The notes under the pieces were generated by a model, which was given only the letters and a program-made list of their open reading frames with translations, did no database searches and was not told the DNA's origin. Position numbers and translations under genes: made by a program. From Novosphingobium sp. MD-1 (GTDB lineage Bacteria; Pseudomonadota; Alphaproteobacteria; Sphingomonadales; Sphingomonadaceae), in assembly GCF_001014975.1 (NCBI RefSeq), contig NZ_BBXA01000029.1, forward strand, positions 62,001 to 126,000: a stretch of 64,000 nt of DNA, read 5' to 3'. Of this stretch, positions 24,764 through 33,729 are shown one piece after another (position 1 is the first letter of the stretch; every line of letters begins with the position of its first letter).

Positions 24764-25903
24764 TCAATGCATTGTCTGGCGTTCCGGGCGGCCGTCCGCA
24801 TCGAAGCGCACCTCGATCGGCACCTCCACTTGCGGGGTGGGCGGGGTTTCGCCACGCTTCAGCGAGAGGACGAACGCCAGAACCGAAGCGACCGCGACGT
24901 AAAGCTCCTCGCGGATCACCTGGTTTTCGCGCGTGGTGAAGTACACGGCACGGGCGAGCGCGGGGTATTCCAGCGTCGGCACGTTCAGTTCCGCGGCCAG
25001 TTCGCGCATCGCGAGCGCCTTTTCGCCACGGCCCTTGGCCAGCACGATCGGGGCGGAGGCCTTGCCCGGGTCGTAGGCCAGCGCGACCGAGAAGTGGGTC
25101 GGGTTGGTGATCACGAACTGAGCCTCGCGCATCGCCTTCTGCACGCCGCCCATGGCAAGCTGGCGCTGCTTGTTGCGGATCGCGCCCTTCTTTTCGGGTG
25201 AACCTTCGGCTTCCTTGCTTTCGTCACGCATGTCCTGGTGGCTCATGCGCAGCCGCATGAAGCGGCGTGCCCACTGGACCGGGAAGTCGATCATCGCGAT
25301 CACGACCAGTCCCCCGGCGAGCATGAACAGCAGCGAGAGCAGCGAATCCCAGGCATAGGCAAGCTGCATCCGCACTTCGCCTCCGCCCAGGCCAACCAGC
25401 CCGGAAATCCGCCCGCGCATCCACAAGTAGGCGATGCTGCCGAGCAGAACGAGCTTGGCCAGGCCCTTGCCCAGCTCGATCCAGCCCTGCAGGCCGAGCA
25501 TCCGCTTCAGGCCCGAAAGCGGGTTGATCCGCGATGCCTTGGGGGCAAGGTTGCTGCCCACCCAGCGCCCGTCGCTGAGGCCGATCTGCGATCCGAGCGA
25601 GGCTGCCATGATCAGGCCGCCCAGGACCAGCACCGGCGGCAGCAGCGCGACGATGGCCGGCACGATCATCTGATCGGGCGAGAAATCTTCCAGCGTGCCG
25701 CGATCCCAGCTGAAGCCGGCGCGGGCGGTGGCGCCCAGTTCGGTCAGCACCCAGGGGCCGGCGAACTTCAGCCAGGCGGCGCCCACGAGCACGGCGATCG
25801 CCGTAGTGACTTCGCGGGAGCGCAATACGTCGCCGCGTTTGGCGGCGTCCCGTTTGCGCTTCTCACTTGGGGCGAATGTCTTTTCGCCATTTTCCTCGGC
25901 CAC
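24764..25903 (-). CDS. flhB: Flagellar export switch protein FlhB
   Basis: The 379-aa membrane protein FlhB switches the flagellar type III exporter from rod/hook to filament substrates. Four hydrophobic segments occupy the first about 210 residues (one near VLVGAAWLKFAGPWVL, others near IVPAIVALLPPVLVLGGLIMA and LLSLLFMLAGGLVVIAM). The cytoplasmic domain contains the self-cleavage motif NPTH in FVITNPTHFSVALAYD. The start has the family pattern of a charged leader (SEKRKRDAAKRGDVLRSREV). It is the last gene of the large fli operon, 10 bp after fliR. Confidence 0.97.
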   Translation of the reverse strand: MAEENGEKTFAPSEKRKRDAAKRGDVLRSREVTTAIAVLVGAAWLKFAGPWVLTELGATARAGFSWDRGTLEDFSPDQMIVPAIVALLPPVLVLGGLIMAASLGSQIGLSDGRWVGSNLAPKASRINPLSGLKRMLGLQGWIELGKGLAKLVLLGSIAYLWMRGRISGLVGLGGGEVRMQLAYAWDSLLSLLFMLAGGLVVIAMIDFPVQWARRFMRLRMSHQDMRDESKEAEGSPEKKGAIRNKQRQLAMGGVQKAMREAQFVITNPTHFSVALAYDPGKASAPIVLAKGRGEKALAMRELAAELNVPTLEYPALARAVYFTTRENQVIREELYVAVASVLAFVLSLKRGETPPTPQVEVPIEVRFDADGRPERQTMH

Positions 25904-25913
25904 CGCGGCGCTC

Positions 25914-26696
25914 CTACTTGGCGATCATGGCGCCGGCCTGCGTGACGGCGGCGGCGGAAAGGTCTTCCAGCCGGTCGGTCAGCAGCGGCATCGCGGCGAT
26001 CAGGGCGACCAGCCCGGCCAGGATGCCGGCCGGCAAGCCCAGCGAGAACAGGTTGAGGCTGGGGGCAGAGCGGCTGATCACGCCGGTCATCACCTGCACC
26101 AGCAGCAGCAGCAGCGTGACCGGCAGGGCGATCGAAAGCGCGGTGGCGAACATCACCGAACCGAAGCCCATGATGATTTCGAACCGGCCGGGCGCGAACC
26201 AGGCGCTGCCGGGCGGGAATGCGCGGTAGCTTTCCACGATCAGCGCGATCCAGTTGAGATGCGCGCCAAGGCCCAGGAACAGCACGGTCAGCACCACAGC
26301 GAAATACTGGCCGAGCGCGGGCGAATGCGCGCCGCTGGAAGGGTCGGCGGCGGTGGCGATGCTCATGCCCATGCTGGCGCCGATCACTTCGGCGGCGATC
26401 GTGGGCGCGGCGAAGGAAAGCTGGAGCACGAAGCCGAGCGACAGGCCGATCATGATCTCGTTGAGCGTGGCCATCAGCCCGGCCAGCGACAGCAGGGCGG
26501 GGGGCGGGGCGACGGGCGACCAGGCGCAGATCATGATGGCCAGCGACGCCGAAAGCACGACGCGCAGCTGATAGGGGACGGCCATCGCGCCGAACAGCGG
26601 AGCGGCGAGCATGGCTGCGCCGATCCGTGTCATCACGAACAGCATCCGCCAGAACTCGTGTTCCAGTCCGCCGAAGCCGAAGTTGAGCTGGATCAT
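25914..26696 (-). CDS. fliR: Flagellar export protein FliR
   Basis: This 260-aa integral membrane protein is part of the FliPQR export gate. It is hydrophobic almost throughout, with segments such as MLFVMTRIGAAMLAAPLFGA, VVLSASLAIMICAW, ALIVESYRAFPPG and ALPVTLLLLLVQVMTGVI, the usual FliR order. It lies 10 bp after fliQ and before flhB within the fli operon. Confidence 0.95.
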   Translation of the reverse strand: MIQLNFGFGGLEHEFWRMLFVMTRIGAAMLAAPLFGAMAVPYQLRVVLSASLAIMICAWSPVAPPPALLSLAGLMATLNEIMIGLSLGFVLQLSFAAPTIAAEVIGASMGMSIATAADPSSGAHSPALGQYFAVVLTVLFLGLGAHLNWIALIVESYRAFPPGSAWFAPGRFEIIMGFGSVMFATALSIALPVTLLLLLVQVMTGVISRSAPSLNLFSLGLPAGILAGLVALIAAMPLLTDRLEDLSAAAVTQAGAMIAK

Positions 26697-26706
26697 CGGG
26701 TGGCGC

Positions 26707-26979
26707 TCAGTTCCCGGTGGCCGCGATCTGGGCGAAGATGTCCTTCATGAAATCGCCGATCAGGCCCATCATCGCGCCGCCCAGCAGCACGAGAACCAGG
26801 GCGATGATCGCCAGCTTGGGCACGAAGGTCAGCGTCTGTTCGTTCACCGAGGTCGCCGCCTGGATGACGCCGACGACAAGACCGACGGCCAGCGAGGCGA
26901 GCAGGACCGGGGCGGCGACCAGCGCGGTCACCCACAGCATCCGGTCGGCAAGGGCAAGGAGGGCGGAAGTATCGTCCAT
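26707..26979 (-). CDS. fliQ: Flagellar export protein FliQ
   Basis: The 90-aa FliQ has two membrane helices (MLWVTALVAAPVLLASLAVGLVVG and FVPKLAIIALVLVLLGGAMM) joined by the conserved loop QAATSVNEQTLTFVPK, and is a subunit of the export gate. ATG 26979 gives the family-typical length; the open frame starting at 27012 adds an arginine-rich extension without support. It follows fliP by 13 bp. Confidence 0.95.
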   Translation of the reverse strand: MDDTSALLALADRMLWVTALVAAPVLLASLAVGLVVGVIQAATSVNEQTLTFVPKLAIIALVLVLLGGAMMGLIGDFMKDIFAQIAATGN

Positions 26980-26992
26980 GGCGCGTCTTCTC

Positions 26993-27865
26993 CTAGCCGA
27001 AGCTTGCCGCAAGGCTGCCCATCAACAGTGCCCACCCGTCCACAAGAACGAACAGCAACAGCTTGAATGGCAAGGATATCACCGTGGGCGACATCATCAT
27101 CATGCCCAGGCTCATCAGCACCGACGAAACCACCAGGTCGATCACCAGGAAGGGCAGGAACAGCATGAAGCCGATCTGGAAGGCGGTCTTCAACTCGCTG
27201 GTCACGAAGGCCGGCAGCAGGATCGAGAAGGGCACGTCGGCGGCGTTGGTGAACTTGGGCGCGTGGGCCATGTCGGCGAACATCGACAGATCGTGCTCAC
27301 GCGTCTGCCGGATCATGAAGGCGTGGAATTCCTTGCCGCTCGCGCTGATCGCCTGCTCGGCGTTGATCGTGCCGGCGGCATAGGGCTGGATCGCGTTGGC
27401 GTTCACTTTGTCCAGCGTCGGCGCCATGACGAACAGCGACAGGAACAGCGAAAGGCCGATCAGCACCTGGTTCGGCGGCGACTGCTGAAGCCCCAGCGCC
27501 TGCCGCAGGATCGCCAGCACCACGAGAATGCGGGTGAAGCTGGTCATCATCAGAACCAGCGAAGGCAGGATCGTGAGCAGCCCCATGATGAGCAGGAGCT
27601 GCAGCGACAGCGAAAGGCTGCCACCCTGCTGGTTGCCGGCCATCTGACCGAAGGCGCGGTCGAGCGCGCCCGAAACGGCCGAAGGCGACGGGGTCGCGGC
27701 GGCCGGAGCCGAAGCGGGCGCGGCCTGCGCGGCGATGGTGGAAGCAGGGGCGGCGGAAGCGGGCGCCACGGCTTGCGCATGGGCGGCCGGCACGCTGCCG
27801 AAAATCAGGGAAATGGCCAGGAACGCGCTGAACAGGGCGGATGCCATGGGGCCTAAGATACGCAT
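26993..27865 (-). CDS. fliP: Flagellar export protein FliP
   Basis: The 290-aa FliP is the main core subunit of the export gate. It has a cleavable signal peptide ([22 protein letters not shown]), an unusually long Ala/Pro/Ser spacer to about residue 70, then the conserved part ([58 protein letters not shown] and the C-terminal helices with [14 protein letters not shown]). The start at 27865 has AGGA 10 nt upstream; an in-frame ATG at 27847 is an alternative. It sits between fliO and fliQ. Confidence 0.96.
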   Translation of the reverse strand: MRILGPMASALFSAFLAISLIFGSVPAAHAQAVAPASAAPASTIAAQAAPASAPAAATPSPSAVSGALDRAFGQMAGNQQGGSLSLSLQLLLIMGLLTILPSLVLMMTSFTRILVVLAILRQALGLQQSPPNQVLIGLSLFLSLFVMAPTLDKVNANAIQPYAAGTINAEQAISASGKEFHAFMIRQTREHDLSMFADMAHAPKFTNAADVPFSILLPAFVTSELKTAFQIGFMLFLPFLVIDLVVSSVLMSLGMMMMSPTVISLPFKLLLFVLVDGWALLMGSLAASFG

Positions 27866-27893
27866 GCGAAGAAGATCCTGCGGGTAGGCGGCG

Positions 27894-28184
27894 TCAGGCC
27901 GTGGTGTCGATCAGCGGCTCGTGCGAGGCGCTGCGCGCCGGCGCTTCCGCCAGGGCAACAAGCCCGTTCTTCGAGGCCGAGACGAGGATTTCGCGACCGT
28001 GGAATTCCAGCACGGCAAGCCGCAGGGTGGGCGAGAGCATCTGCGTTTCGATGATCTTCACCGAACGCGTGCCCTGTCCCTGCCCGAACTTGCCTTCCAT
28101 CCGCTTGGCGAACTTCAGGCTGGCCCAGGCCAGGCCGCCGATCAGCGGCAGCAGGATCAGCAGCTTGAGAATATACCAGAACAT
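27894..28184 (-). CDS. fliO: Flagellar biosynthesis protein FliO
   Basis: This 96-aa protein has one N-terminal membrane helix ([22 protein letters not shown]) and a small cytoplasmic domain with the FliO-like stretch [28 protein letters not shown]. FliO helps assemble FliP rings. The start codon overlaps the fliN stop (TGATG). Similarity is moderate, as usual for this variable protein, but the place between fliN and fliP supports the call. Confidence 0.88.
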   Translation of the reverse strand: MFWYILKLLILLPLIGGLAWASLKFAKRMEGKFGQGQGTRSVKIIETQMLSPTLRLAVLEFHGREILVSASKNGLVALAEAPARSASHEPLIDTTA

Positions 28185-28471
28185 CAGGCGGCCTCGCCCT
28201 TTCCGGTGAAGGCGACAGGCGTTGCGTCGCCTGCCAGCTCGACGATGCGAAGGCCGAAGCGATCGCCCTGCGCCACGACTTCGCCGCGCGCGATGAGCTT
28301 GCCGTTGACCATGACGTCGAGCAGTTCGTCGGTCTGGCGGTCAAGCATGATGACGCTTTCCTCGCTCAGGCCGAGAACGTCCTTCAACTTCATTTCGGTG
28401 CGACCGAGTTCCACGGTCAGGCGGACGTCCACGTCCTTCAGAAGATCAAAGCTGCGGGGAATAAAGCTCAT
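28184..28471 (-). CDS. fliN: Flagellar motor switch protein FliN
   Basis: The 95-aa FliN is a single SpoA domain that forms much of the C-ring. Typical features are VDVRLTVELGRTEMKLKDVLGLSEESVIMLDRQTDELLDVMVNGKLIARGEVV and the end GLRIVEL. It lacks the long N-terminal extension of enteric FliN. It is encoded between fliM (37 bp upstream) and fliO. Confidence 0.95.
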   Translation of the reverse strand: MSFIPRSFDLLKDVDVRLTVELGRTEMKLKDVLGLSEESVIMLDRQTDELLDVMVNGKLIARGEVVAQGDRFGLRIVELAGDATPVAFTGKGEAA

Positions 28472-28507
28472 GGGGTGCCTCGTTCGAATGCGTGTGGTCT
28501 GGCAAAA

Positions 28508-29404
28508 TCAGGAAGGATTGGTGATCTGGATGGCGACCCGGTCATCGACCGAGCCAAGCGTTCCGTGCGCGATCGTTCGTTTGCCGACACGGACCGGAAT
28601 GTTGCGGGCGATCGGCAAGGACAGGATTTGTCCCACTTCCAGCGATGATATCGTGGAAAGCGGCAGTGCCACATCGACCAGCAGCGCGCTGACCGGCAGC
28701 GGCATGTCCGCGAACGGTTGCGACAACGGATCGGCCGGGCCAACGCGGGTGCGCGCGATCGGCGGCTTCTCGCCATGCCCGAACAGGTGCGCCAGCGTGG
28801 TCAGCGGGAAAGCGATCCGCATGGTCCACGGTGCAAGGCCTTCCTCCGTCACGGACACGGTCAGCACGGCCAGTTGCGTCCCCGCCGGGAAGGGGTGGAG
28901 CTGACGCAGGCTGCTGTCGCGGCGGATCGGCTGGACGGCGTCCGCCGAATTCGATCCCAGCGCGGCGGCCAGCCCGATGCCGATCTGGCGTTCCAGCCGG
29001 TCGATCATCAGTTCCGCCGACAGGGGGAATTCGCGGGGAAGCACCTCCGGCACCTGGCCGCGGCCGCCAAACGCGCGGTCCACCAGGCTGAGCACCGCTT
29101 CCGCCTCGATCGTGCAGAGCAGCGGAGCAGCCTGGGAACCGGCTGCCATCAGGCTGTTCGCCGCCAGCGATTCAACCGTGGTGACGAATTCCTTGAAGTT
29201 GCAGCTCGTCGGTTCGGCAACCGCCACCTGCGGTCCCTCGTTGCCCAGCAGCGGTGCAAGCGCGACGCGGAGCGAGCGGGCGAACCGTTCCGTGGCGCGG
29301 GAAAGCGCCGGGATCAGTTCCGCCGGTCCGGGGCCGGGGCGCAGCAACGCTTCGCTGTGCTGGGCCAGCGGGCGTTCGGCAATAAAGGCGCGTTCTGGCT
29401 TCAT
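28508..29404 (-). CDS. fliM: Flagellar motor switch protein FliM (divergent)
   Basis: The 298-aa FliM builds the C-ring and is the docking site of phospho-CheY. The middle domain keeps a GGxG-like turn (RAFGGRGQVPE) and ELMIDRLERQIGIGLAAAL, and the C-terminal SpoA domain is seen in ALLVDVALPLSTISSLEVGQILSLPI. The N-terminal LSQEEIDALL motif that binds CheY is not there in canonical form; only RPLAQHSEALL could be a remnant. Overall similarity is low for a FliM, yet its position between fliL and fliN makes the assignment safe. Confidence 0.88.
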   Translation of the reverse strand: MKPERAFIAERPLAQHSEALLRPGPGPAELIPALSRATERFARSLRVALAPLLGNEGPQVAVAEPTSCNFKEFVTTVESLAANSLMAAGSQAAPLLCTIEAEAVLSLVDRAFGGRGQVPEVLPREFPLSAELMIDRLERQIGIGLAAALGSNSADAVQPIRRDSSLRQLHPFPAGTQLAVLTVSVTEEGLAPWTMRIAFPLTTLAHLFGHGEKPPIARTRVGPADPLSQPFADMPLPVSALLVDVALPLSTISSLEVGQILSLPIARNIPVRVGKRTIAHGTLGSVDDRVAIQITNPS

Positions 29405-29411
29405 GGTTGCC

Positions 29412-30005
29412 TTACTGGACGATGAAAGTCTTGAAATAGACCGCGTCGACTCCGCCGAAACCTTCGGCCGAAGTCAGCACCTTGTTGATCGTGGCGGTCA
29501 GCCGCTTCTGCAGGCGATCCTTGCCTTCGGCAGTGTGGATGTCTGCTTCGGGCGTGTCGGCCAGATCGGCGAGGATCGCGGATCGGAGCGCCAGTTCATG
29601 CTTCTTGAGCCACAGCATCACGCGATAGTCGCGGCGCGTGGAAGCAGCGATGCTGGTCTGCACAAGCGCGTCGGAATCCCTGAGGTTCGACGTGAAATCC
29701 TCGGCGAAGCTGAAGTAAAGCGTGCGGTATTCGCTGCCGCCGTCACCCTCGGCGCCTTCGGCCGCCGCGCCCTCACCTTCGCCTTCCTTGGCCACGGGCG
29801 CGAAGGGATCCTTGGCGCCCTTGCGGATCAGCTTGGGCGTGTTGTCTTCCTTCTTGGCTTCGTGCGAGCCGCCGATGATCCCGGCCGCGACAAGACCGTA
29901 AGCCCCGCCACCGCCGACGGCGATCAGGCCAACGGCCATGCCGATCTTCATCATCATGCCACCGCCCTTCTTCGGCTTGGCTTCCTTGTCCTTCTTATCG
30001 CTCAT
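29412..30005 (-). CDS. fliL: Flagellar basal body-associated protein FliL
   Basis: This 197-aa protein has a lysine-rich cytoplasmic start, one membrane helix (MKIGMAVGLIAVGGGGAYGLVAAGII), an acidic Gly/Glu linker, and a periplasmic FliL domain (YRTLYFSFAEDFTSNLRDSDALVQTSIAASTR through DRLQKRLTATINKVL). FliL surrounds the stator and supports torque. It lies 7 bp upstream of fliM in the fli operon. Confidence 0.93.
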   Translation of the reverse strand: MSDKKDKEAKPKKGGGMMMKIGMAVGLIAVGGGGAYGLVAAGIIGGSHEAKKEDNTPKLIRKGAKDPFAPVAKEGEGEGAAAEGAEGDGGSEYRTLYFSFAEDFTSNLRDSDALVQTSIAASTRRDYRVMLWLKKHELALRSAILADLADTPEADIHTAEGKDRLQKRLTATINKVLTSAEGFGGVDAVYFKTFIVQ

Positions 30006-30046
30006 GCGAGGTCCTTCGATCGGTATTCGTGGAATGGTGGGGCGCG

Positions 30047-31273
30047 TCAGGCGTAGATGCCGTCAGCGTTGGGATCGGTTGTGGTTTCCTGACCGCCGAC
30101 GCGCGGCGCGGCGGTCCGGGGAAGCGTATCGGCGATCGGCGCGCGACCCTGGCGGCCCTGCGCGTTCGCGCCGTCGGCCGAGGTCTGCGTCTGGCCGCCG
30201 GCGTGGCGCTGCTGCGCTTCCGATCGCGGCGCGTTGGCGTCGGCGTTGGTGGAGCCGGCGTCTGCGCGGCTGGCGGCGGCCACGGCAGGGGCAAAGGCCG
30301 GGTCGGTGCTGCTCATCGCAACGGAGAGGCCATTGTGTTCCTGGCGGAACTGCAGCGAAACCTTGCCGAATTCGGCGTGGGCGAGCGAGACGCCGACCGT
30401 GCCAATGCCGGCTTCTTCCTTCGCGCGGGCGATCGTTTCCACCAGCGTGGCGAAGTTGACGGGCTGTGCCGCCGAAGCGCCGTTGGCTGGCGCGGCGCCC
30501 TGGGGCTGCGCGGCGTTGACCGGCGCGCTCTGAACGGCGGCAAGCGAGTAGCCGTCGGTCGGCAGGGCATCGCTCTCTACCTTGGTGGCGGAGACGGCGG
30601 CGGCAAGCGTGGCGGACTGTGCCTTGTGGGAGGTTTCGGAAGGCGCCATCGCCTGCGCCAGCATGTCCGCCGTCTGCGGCGCTGCGGCGTGGGCTGCGGC
30701 CTGAGCCTTGTCGCCGGTGGTCGCCGCCGGTGCCGCGCCTTGCGGTTCGAGCGTGAGCTTGGCGGTCGCGACGTCTTCGGGAATGCCCAGGGCACCGGCG
30801 ATCTGCGCGCCAGCGGCCTTGGCCGTTTGCGCGATGGCGACGGGCAGGGCGGGAGCGGTTGCGGCCGCGCTTCCGTCAGCGGTGGCTTCGGAAGCGCCAG
30901 CGGCGTTTCCGTTCGCCTGCGTTTGCCGCAGAAGGCTGGCGATCAGCGAGGGATCGATGCTTGCCGCTGCCTTGGCCTCGGCATCCTTGCGATCCTCGTC
31001 CTTTTCGGATGCGTCATCGTCATCGTTGCCGGATGCCTTGCCGGCAACCGGCAAGGTTTTGCCGCTTGCCGGCAAATCGTCTGCCGGCTTTGCCGTATCG
31101 CGTGCGGTGGACGCGGCACGATCATCGTTCGCATTGCGAGCGGCGGACGCCCGGCGTTGATCCAGAACGGCCTGAAATGCCGGACTGCCTGCATTCTCGT
31201 CGATCGCGGACAGTGCGGCATCGCTGCCTGCACGCGCGGCCGTCGCAGAATTGAAGGCGGCAATTTCGAACAT
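30047..31273 (-). CDS. fliK: Flagellar hook-length control protein FliK
   Basis: The 408-aa protein is rich in Ala, Gln, Pro and Asp, as FliK proteins are, and carries near its C-terminus the conserved FliK fold: VGVSLAHAEFGKVSLQFRQEHNGLSVAMSSTDPAFAPAVAAA. FliK measures hook length and triggers the FlhB switch. Its reading frame holds an unusual cluster of CGGCAA/TTGCCG boxes (31026-31095), and a sigma-54-like sequence lies just upstream at the end of fliJ. The hook protein in this window is also short. Confidence 0.9.
   Translation of the reverse strand: MFEIAAFNSATAARAGSDAALSAIDENAGSPAFQAVLDQRRASAARNANDDRAASTARDTAKPADDLPASGKTLPVAGKASGNDDDDASEKDEDRKDAEAKAAASIDPSLIASLLRQTQANGNAAGASEATADGSAAATAPALPVAIAQTAKAAGAQIAGALGIPEDVATAKLTLEPQGAAPAATTGDKAQAAAHAAAPQTADMLAQAMAPSETSHKAQSATLAAAVSATKVESDALPTDGYSLAAVQSAPVNAAQPQGAAPANGASAAQPVNFATLVETIARAKEEAGIGTVGVSLAHAEFGKVSLQFRQEHNGLSVAMSSTDPAFAPAVAAASRADAGSTNADANAPRSEAQQRHAGGQTQTSADGANAQGRQGRAPIADTLPRTAAPRVGGQETTTDPNADGIYA
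31026..31095. promoter_or_regulatory. Cluster of CGGCAA/TTGCCG boxes inside fliK
   Basis: Within 70 bp there are two full palindromes TTGCCGGCAA (31038-31047, 31066-31075) and single boxes at 31026-31031, 31049-31054, 31059-31064 and 31090-31095. The same box is repeated upstream of the flgB sigma-54 promoter. The cluster lies about 200 bp downstream of the sigma-54-like site of fliK. FlbD-type activators are known to use enhancers downstream of promoters, so this may be such an enhancer. Confidence 0.45.
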
Positions 31274-31302
31274 CGCGGACTCCCTGGTGGTTCCGCGATC
31301 TT

Positions 31303-31734
31303 CTATTCAAGGTTCGTGCCAAATGCCTTTTTTGCCGTCAATGCCACGGTGTTGGCCGCCGTTTTGCGGGCAATGAGCTGGGATTGGGCCTCGACCCTGT
31401 CCTCCACCGCCGCCCGCCTGCGTTCGGCTTCAGCGGCTTCGCGCGCCTTGGCATCGGCGATGGCGCGCGCCCGTTCCATGTCGGCGCGGGTTCCATTGGT
31501 AACCTCGTCCAGCCCGCGCACGAACTGGTGCAGGTGCTGGAGCGCGGCCGCGTCCTGGGCATCGCTGCGCGCGGCATAGTCGAGCGACATGCGCGCGGTG
31601 CGTTCGGCCAGCCCCTGCAACTGGGCAAGGGTGCCCTCCGCGAGCCCGGCTTCGACCAGCGCATTCCGTCGCGCGATGTCGCGGATGCGTTCCAGGCGTT
31701 GCAGGCGCGCAAGTTTGGCGCGTTCAGCCTTCAT
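31303..31734 (-). CDS. fliJ: Flagellar protein FliJ
   Basis: The 143-aa product is an almost continuous charged coiled coil (KAERAKLARLQRLERIRDIARRNALVEAGLAEG and AIADAKAREAAEAERRRAAVEDRVEAQ), the hallmark of FliJ, which escorts chaperones and couples the FliI ATPase to the export gate. Sequence conservation is low in this family, so the call rests on coiled-coil form and place directly after fliI, which it overlaps by 11 nt. Confidence 0.85.
   Translation of the reverse strand: MKAERAKLARLQRLERIRDIARRNALVEAGLAEGTLAQLQGLAERTARMSLDYAARSDAQDAAALQHLHQFVRGLDEVTNGTRADMERARAIADAKAREAAEAERRRAAVEDRVEAQSQLIARKTAANTVALTAKKAFGTNLE
31307..31321 (-). promoter_or_regulatory. Near-consensus sigma-54 promoter of fliK
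   Basis: The minus strand reads TGGCACGAACCTTGA, matching the -24/-12 consensus TGGCACG-N4-TTGC in all but the last base. It overlaps the end of fliJ, and the fliK start lies about 35 bp downstream. A TTGCCG box lies at 31332-31337. Loss of the -12 C weakens the call. Confidence 0.45.
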
Positions 31735-33094
31735 GGTCCAGCAGCTTGGTCAACGCGGCGACGCTCGCATCGAGCGGGACGATTTCGGGCGCGGGCTGGC
31801 ACAGGAACTGCGTCAGCTCGTCATGCATGGCGATGGCGCGATCCAGTTGCGGGTCCGCGCCCGATCGATAGGCTCCCATCAGCACAAGATCGCGATTGGC
31901 TTCGTAACTGGCGATCAGCGCTCGGAAATCGCGCGCCAGCTTCTGGTGCTGCGGCGCGGTGATGTCGTTCATCACGCGGCTGAGCGAGGCGGCGATGTCG
32001 ATCGCCGGATATTGCCCGCGCTGCGCGAGATCGCGCGAGAGCACGACGTGACCATCGAGAATCGAGCGGGCGGTATCGACCACCGGATCGTCCTGGTTGT
32101 CGCCGTCCGCCAGCACCGTGTAGAGTCCGGTGATCGAACCGCCACTGGCGGCAGAGTTGCCGGCGCGTTCGACCAGCTTGGTGATCGTCGCCAGCGCGGA
32201 CGGCGGATAGCCGCGCGCCGCGCCGGGTTCACCCAGCAGCAGCGCGATCTCGCGCCCGGCATGGGCCACGCGAGTCAGGCTGTCCATGATGAGCAGGACG
32301 CGCTTGCCCTGCGCGCGGAAGTATTCGGCCAGGCTGGTGGCGAGCAACGCCCCGCGAATGCGCAGGTTCGGCGCGTGATCCGCCGGAACGGCCACCACGA
32401 CGCTGCGCGACCGCTTTTCGCCATTCATGTGGCGTTCGACGAAATCGGATACTTCGCGCGCGCGCTCGCCGATCAGGCCGACGATGACGATTTCCGCTTC
32501 GGCCCCGTGCGCGACCATGTCGAGCAGGACCGATTTGCCGACGCCGGAACCGGCCATGATGCCGATGCGCTGGCCGACGCCGAACGTGGTGATGGCATTG
32601 AGCGCCCGAACGCCGGTATCGAAGGTCTGGCGGACCGGGCTGCGATCCAGCGCGCCGGCGCGGACGCCGCCCGAAGGCCATTCCTTCTGCGCAACGATCG
32701 GGGCGCCGCCATCGATCGGCTTGCCTTCGCCATCGACCGCGCGTCCCAGGAAGGCTTCACCCACCGGCAACATGCCGGGGCGGCCTTCGGGCCGCACGCG
32801 CGCGCCGGGGCGCAGCAGCACGGGATCGCCGAGCAGCATCATCAGGGTATTGCCGTTGCGAAAGCCGATGACCTCGGCCGCCAGCGAACCGCGTCCGTGC
32901 ATGATCCGGCACTGCGTGCCGATCGGCACGGATAGTCCGGTCACTTCCAGCATGCCGCCATCACAGGCGGTCAGCAGGCCATAGCGCGCAGGCGCCAGGT
33001 CCGGATCCGCCGCGGCGAAGCGGTGGAGCATCGCCAGGGCGGGGTTCATGCGGGAAGGAGGGATGGCGTCCGGCGCGAGCGCGGGATTCAACAT
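31724..33094 (-). CDS. fliI: Flagellum-specific ATPase FliI
   Basis: This 456-aa ATPase energises flagellar type III export. Walker A is AGSGVGKSVLLD, Walker B VLLIMDSLTR, and the conserved GEPGAARGYPPS and LTRVAHAGREIALLLGE stretches are present, all as in F1-beta-like export ATPases. ATG 33094 lies within the end of fliH (ATGTTGA overlap); the longer frame from 33127 is unlikely. The N-terminal domain is slightly shortened and Pro-rich. Confidence 0.97.
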   Translation of the reverse strand: MLNPALAPDAIPPSRMNPALAMLHRFAAADPDLAPARYGLLTACDGGMLEVTGLSVPIGTQCRIMHGRGSLAAEVIGFRNGNTLMMLLGDPVLLRPGARVRPEGRPGMLPVGEAFLGRAVDGEGKPIDGGAPIVAQKEWPSGGVRAGALDRSPVRQTFDTGVRALNAITTFGVGQRIGIMAGSGVGKSVLLDMVAHGAEAEIVIVGLIGERAREVSDFVERHMNGEKRSRSVVVAVPADHAPNLRIRGALLATSLAEYFRAQGKRVLLIMDSLTRVAHAGREIALLLGEPGAARGYPPSALATITKLVERAGNSAASGGSITGLYTVLADGDNQDDPVVDTARSILDGHVVLSRDLAQRGQYPAIDIAASLSRVMNDITAPQHQKLARDFRALIASYEANRDLVLMGAYRSGADPQLDRAIAMHDELTQFLCQPAPEIVPLDASVAALTKLLDHEG

Positions 33095-33729
33095 GCGCGA
33101 AGCGCCTCCTGCAATGCGATGCGCCACTGTTCCGGCCCATCCTCGACGCCGCCTTGCGCGCCTTCCACGCGGATGGAGCCGCGTTCGAGGGCGGGATCGG
33201 GTTCGAAGTGCCAGTCTTCGGGCAGGTTATGGGCAACCAGCGCGAGATCCTCGGGATGCAGCCTGATCACGCGCGCGTCCTGCGCGCGCGCGAGCATTCC
33301 GGCGGCGATCCGGACCCGTTCGGTCAGCCGATCGGGCGCGATGGCGGCTTCGTCCAGCACGGACTGGCACAAGGCCAGAACCGTTTCGCGCAGCCGTTCA
33401 TGCAGCAACGCAAGCTGATCGCCATCCATCCGCGTCATCGCCATTTCGATCCGGTGGCGCGTTGCGTCGGCGATCGCGGCTTCGGCTTCGGCGGCGCTGC
33501 GTCCCTCGGCGTGGCCCTTGGCATAGCCATCCGCGAAAGCGCGGGTGACCGGATTTTCCGGTTCCGGTTCGGGGACGTGTTCGACAATGGGGGCAGGCGG
33601 CGTGTGGGCGCGACGCGCCAGCGGCGATACTTCCATGCGGCCGCCACCAACGAAGCGCTTGTCCGGGGCAAAGCCTACGCGCCGTTCCGTCAATGCGGAA
33701 AGCGCAACCGCGCGGGTCGGTTCAGACAT
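33088..33729 (-). CDS. fliH: Flagellar assembly protein FliH
   Basis: The 213-aa FliH holds the FliI ATPase in check and links it to the C-ring. The protein has a Pro/Glu-rich start, the glycine-repeat helix FADGYAKGHAEGRSAAEAEAAIA typical of FliH (GxxxG-type pattern), and a C-terminal V-ATPase E-subunit-like domain (VRIAAGMLARAQDARVIRLHPEDLALV). It overlaps fliG and fliI at its two ends. Confidence 0.9.
   Translation of the reverse strand: MSEPTRAVALSALTERRVGFAPDKRFVGGGRMEVSPLARRAHTPPAPIVEHVPEPEPENPVTRAFADGYAKGHAEGRSAAEAEAAIADATRHRIEMAMTRMDGDQLALLHERLRETVLALCQSVLDEAAIAPDRLTERVRIAAGMLARAQDARVIRLHPEDLALVAHNLPEDWHFEPDPALERGSIRVEGAQGGVEDGPEQWRIALQEALRAC

Noticed and set aside
30029..31579. 516-aa plus-strand frame opposite fliK
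   Set aside because: It is a repetitive Arg/Gly-rich shadow; FliK has the conserved C-terminal domain.
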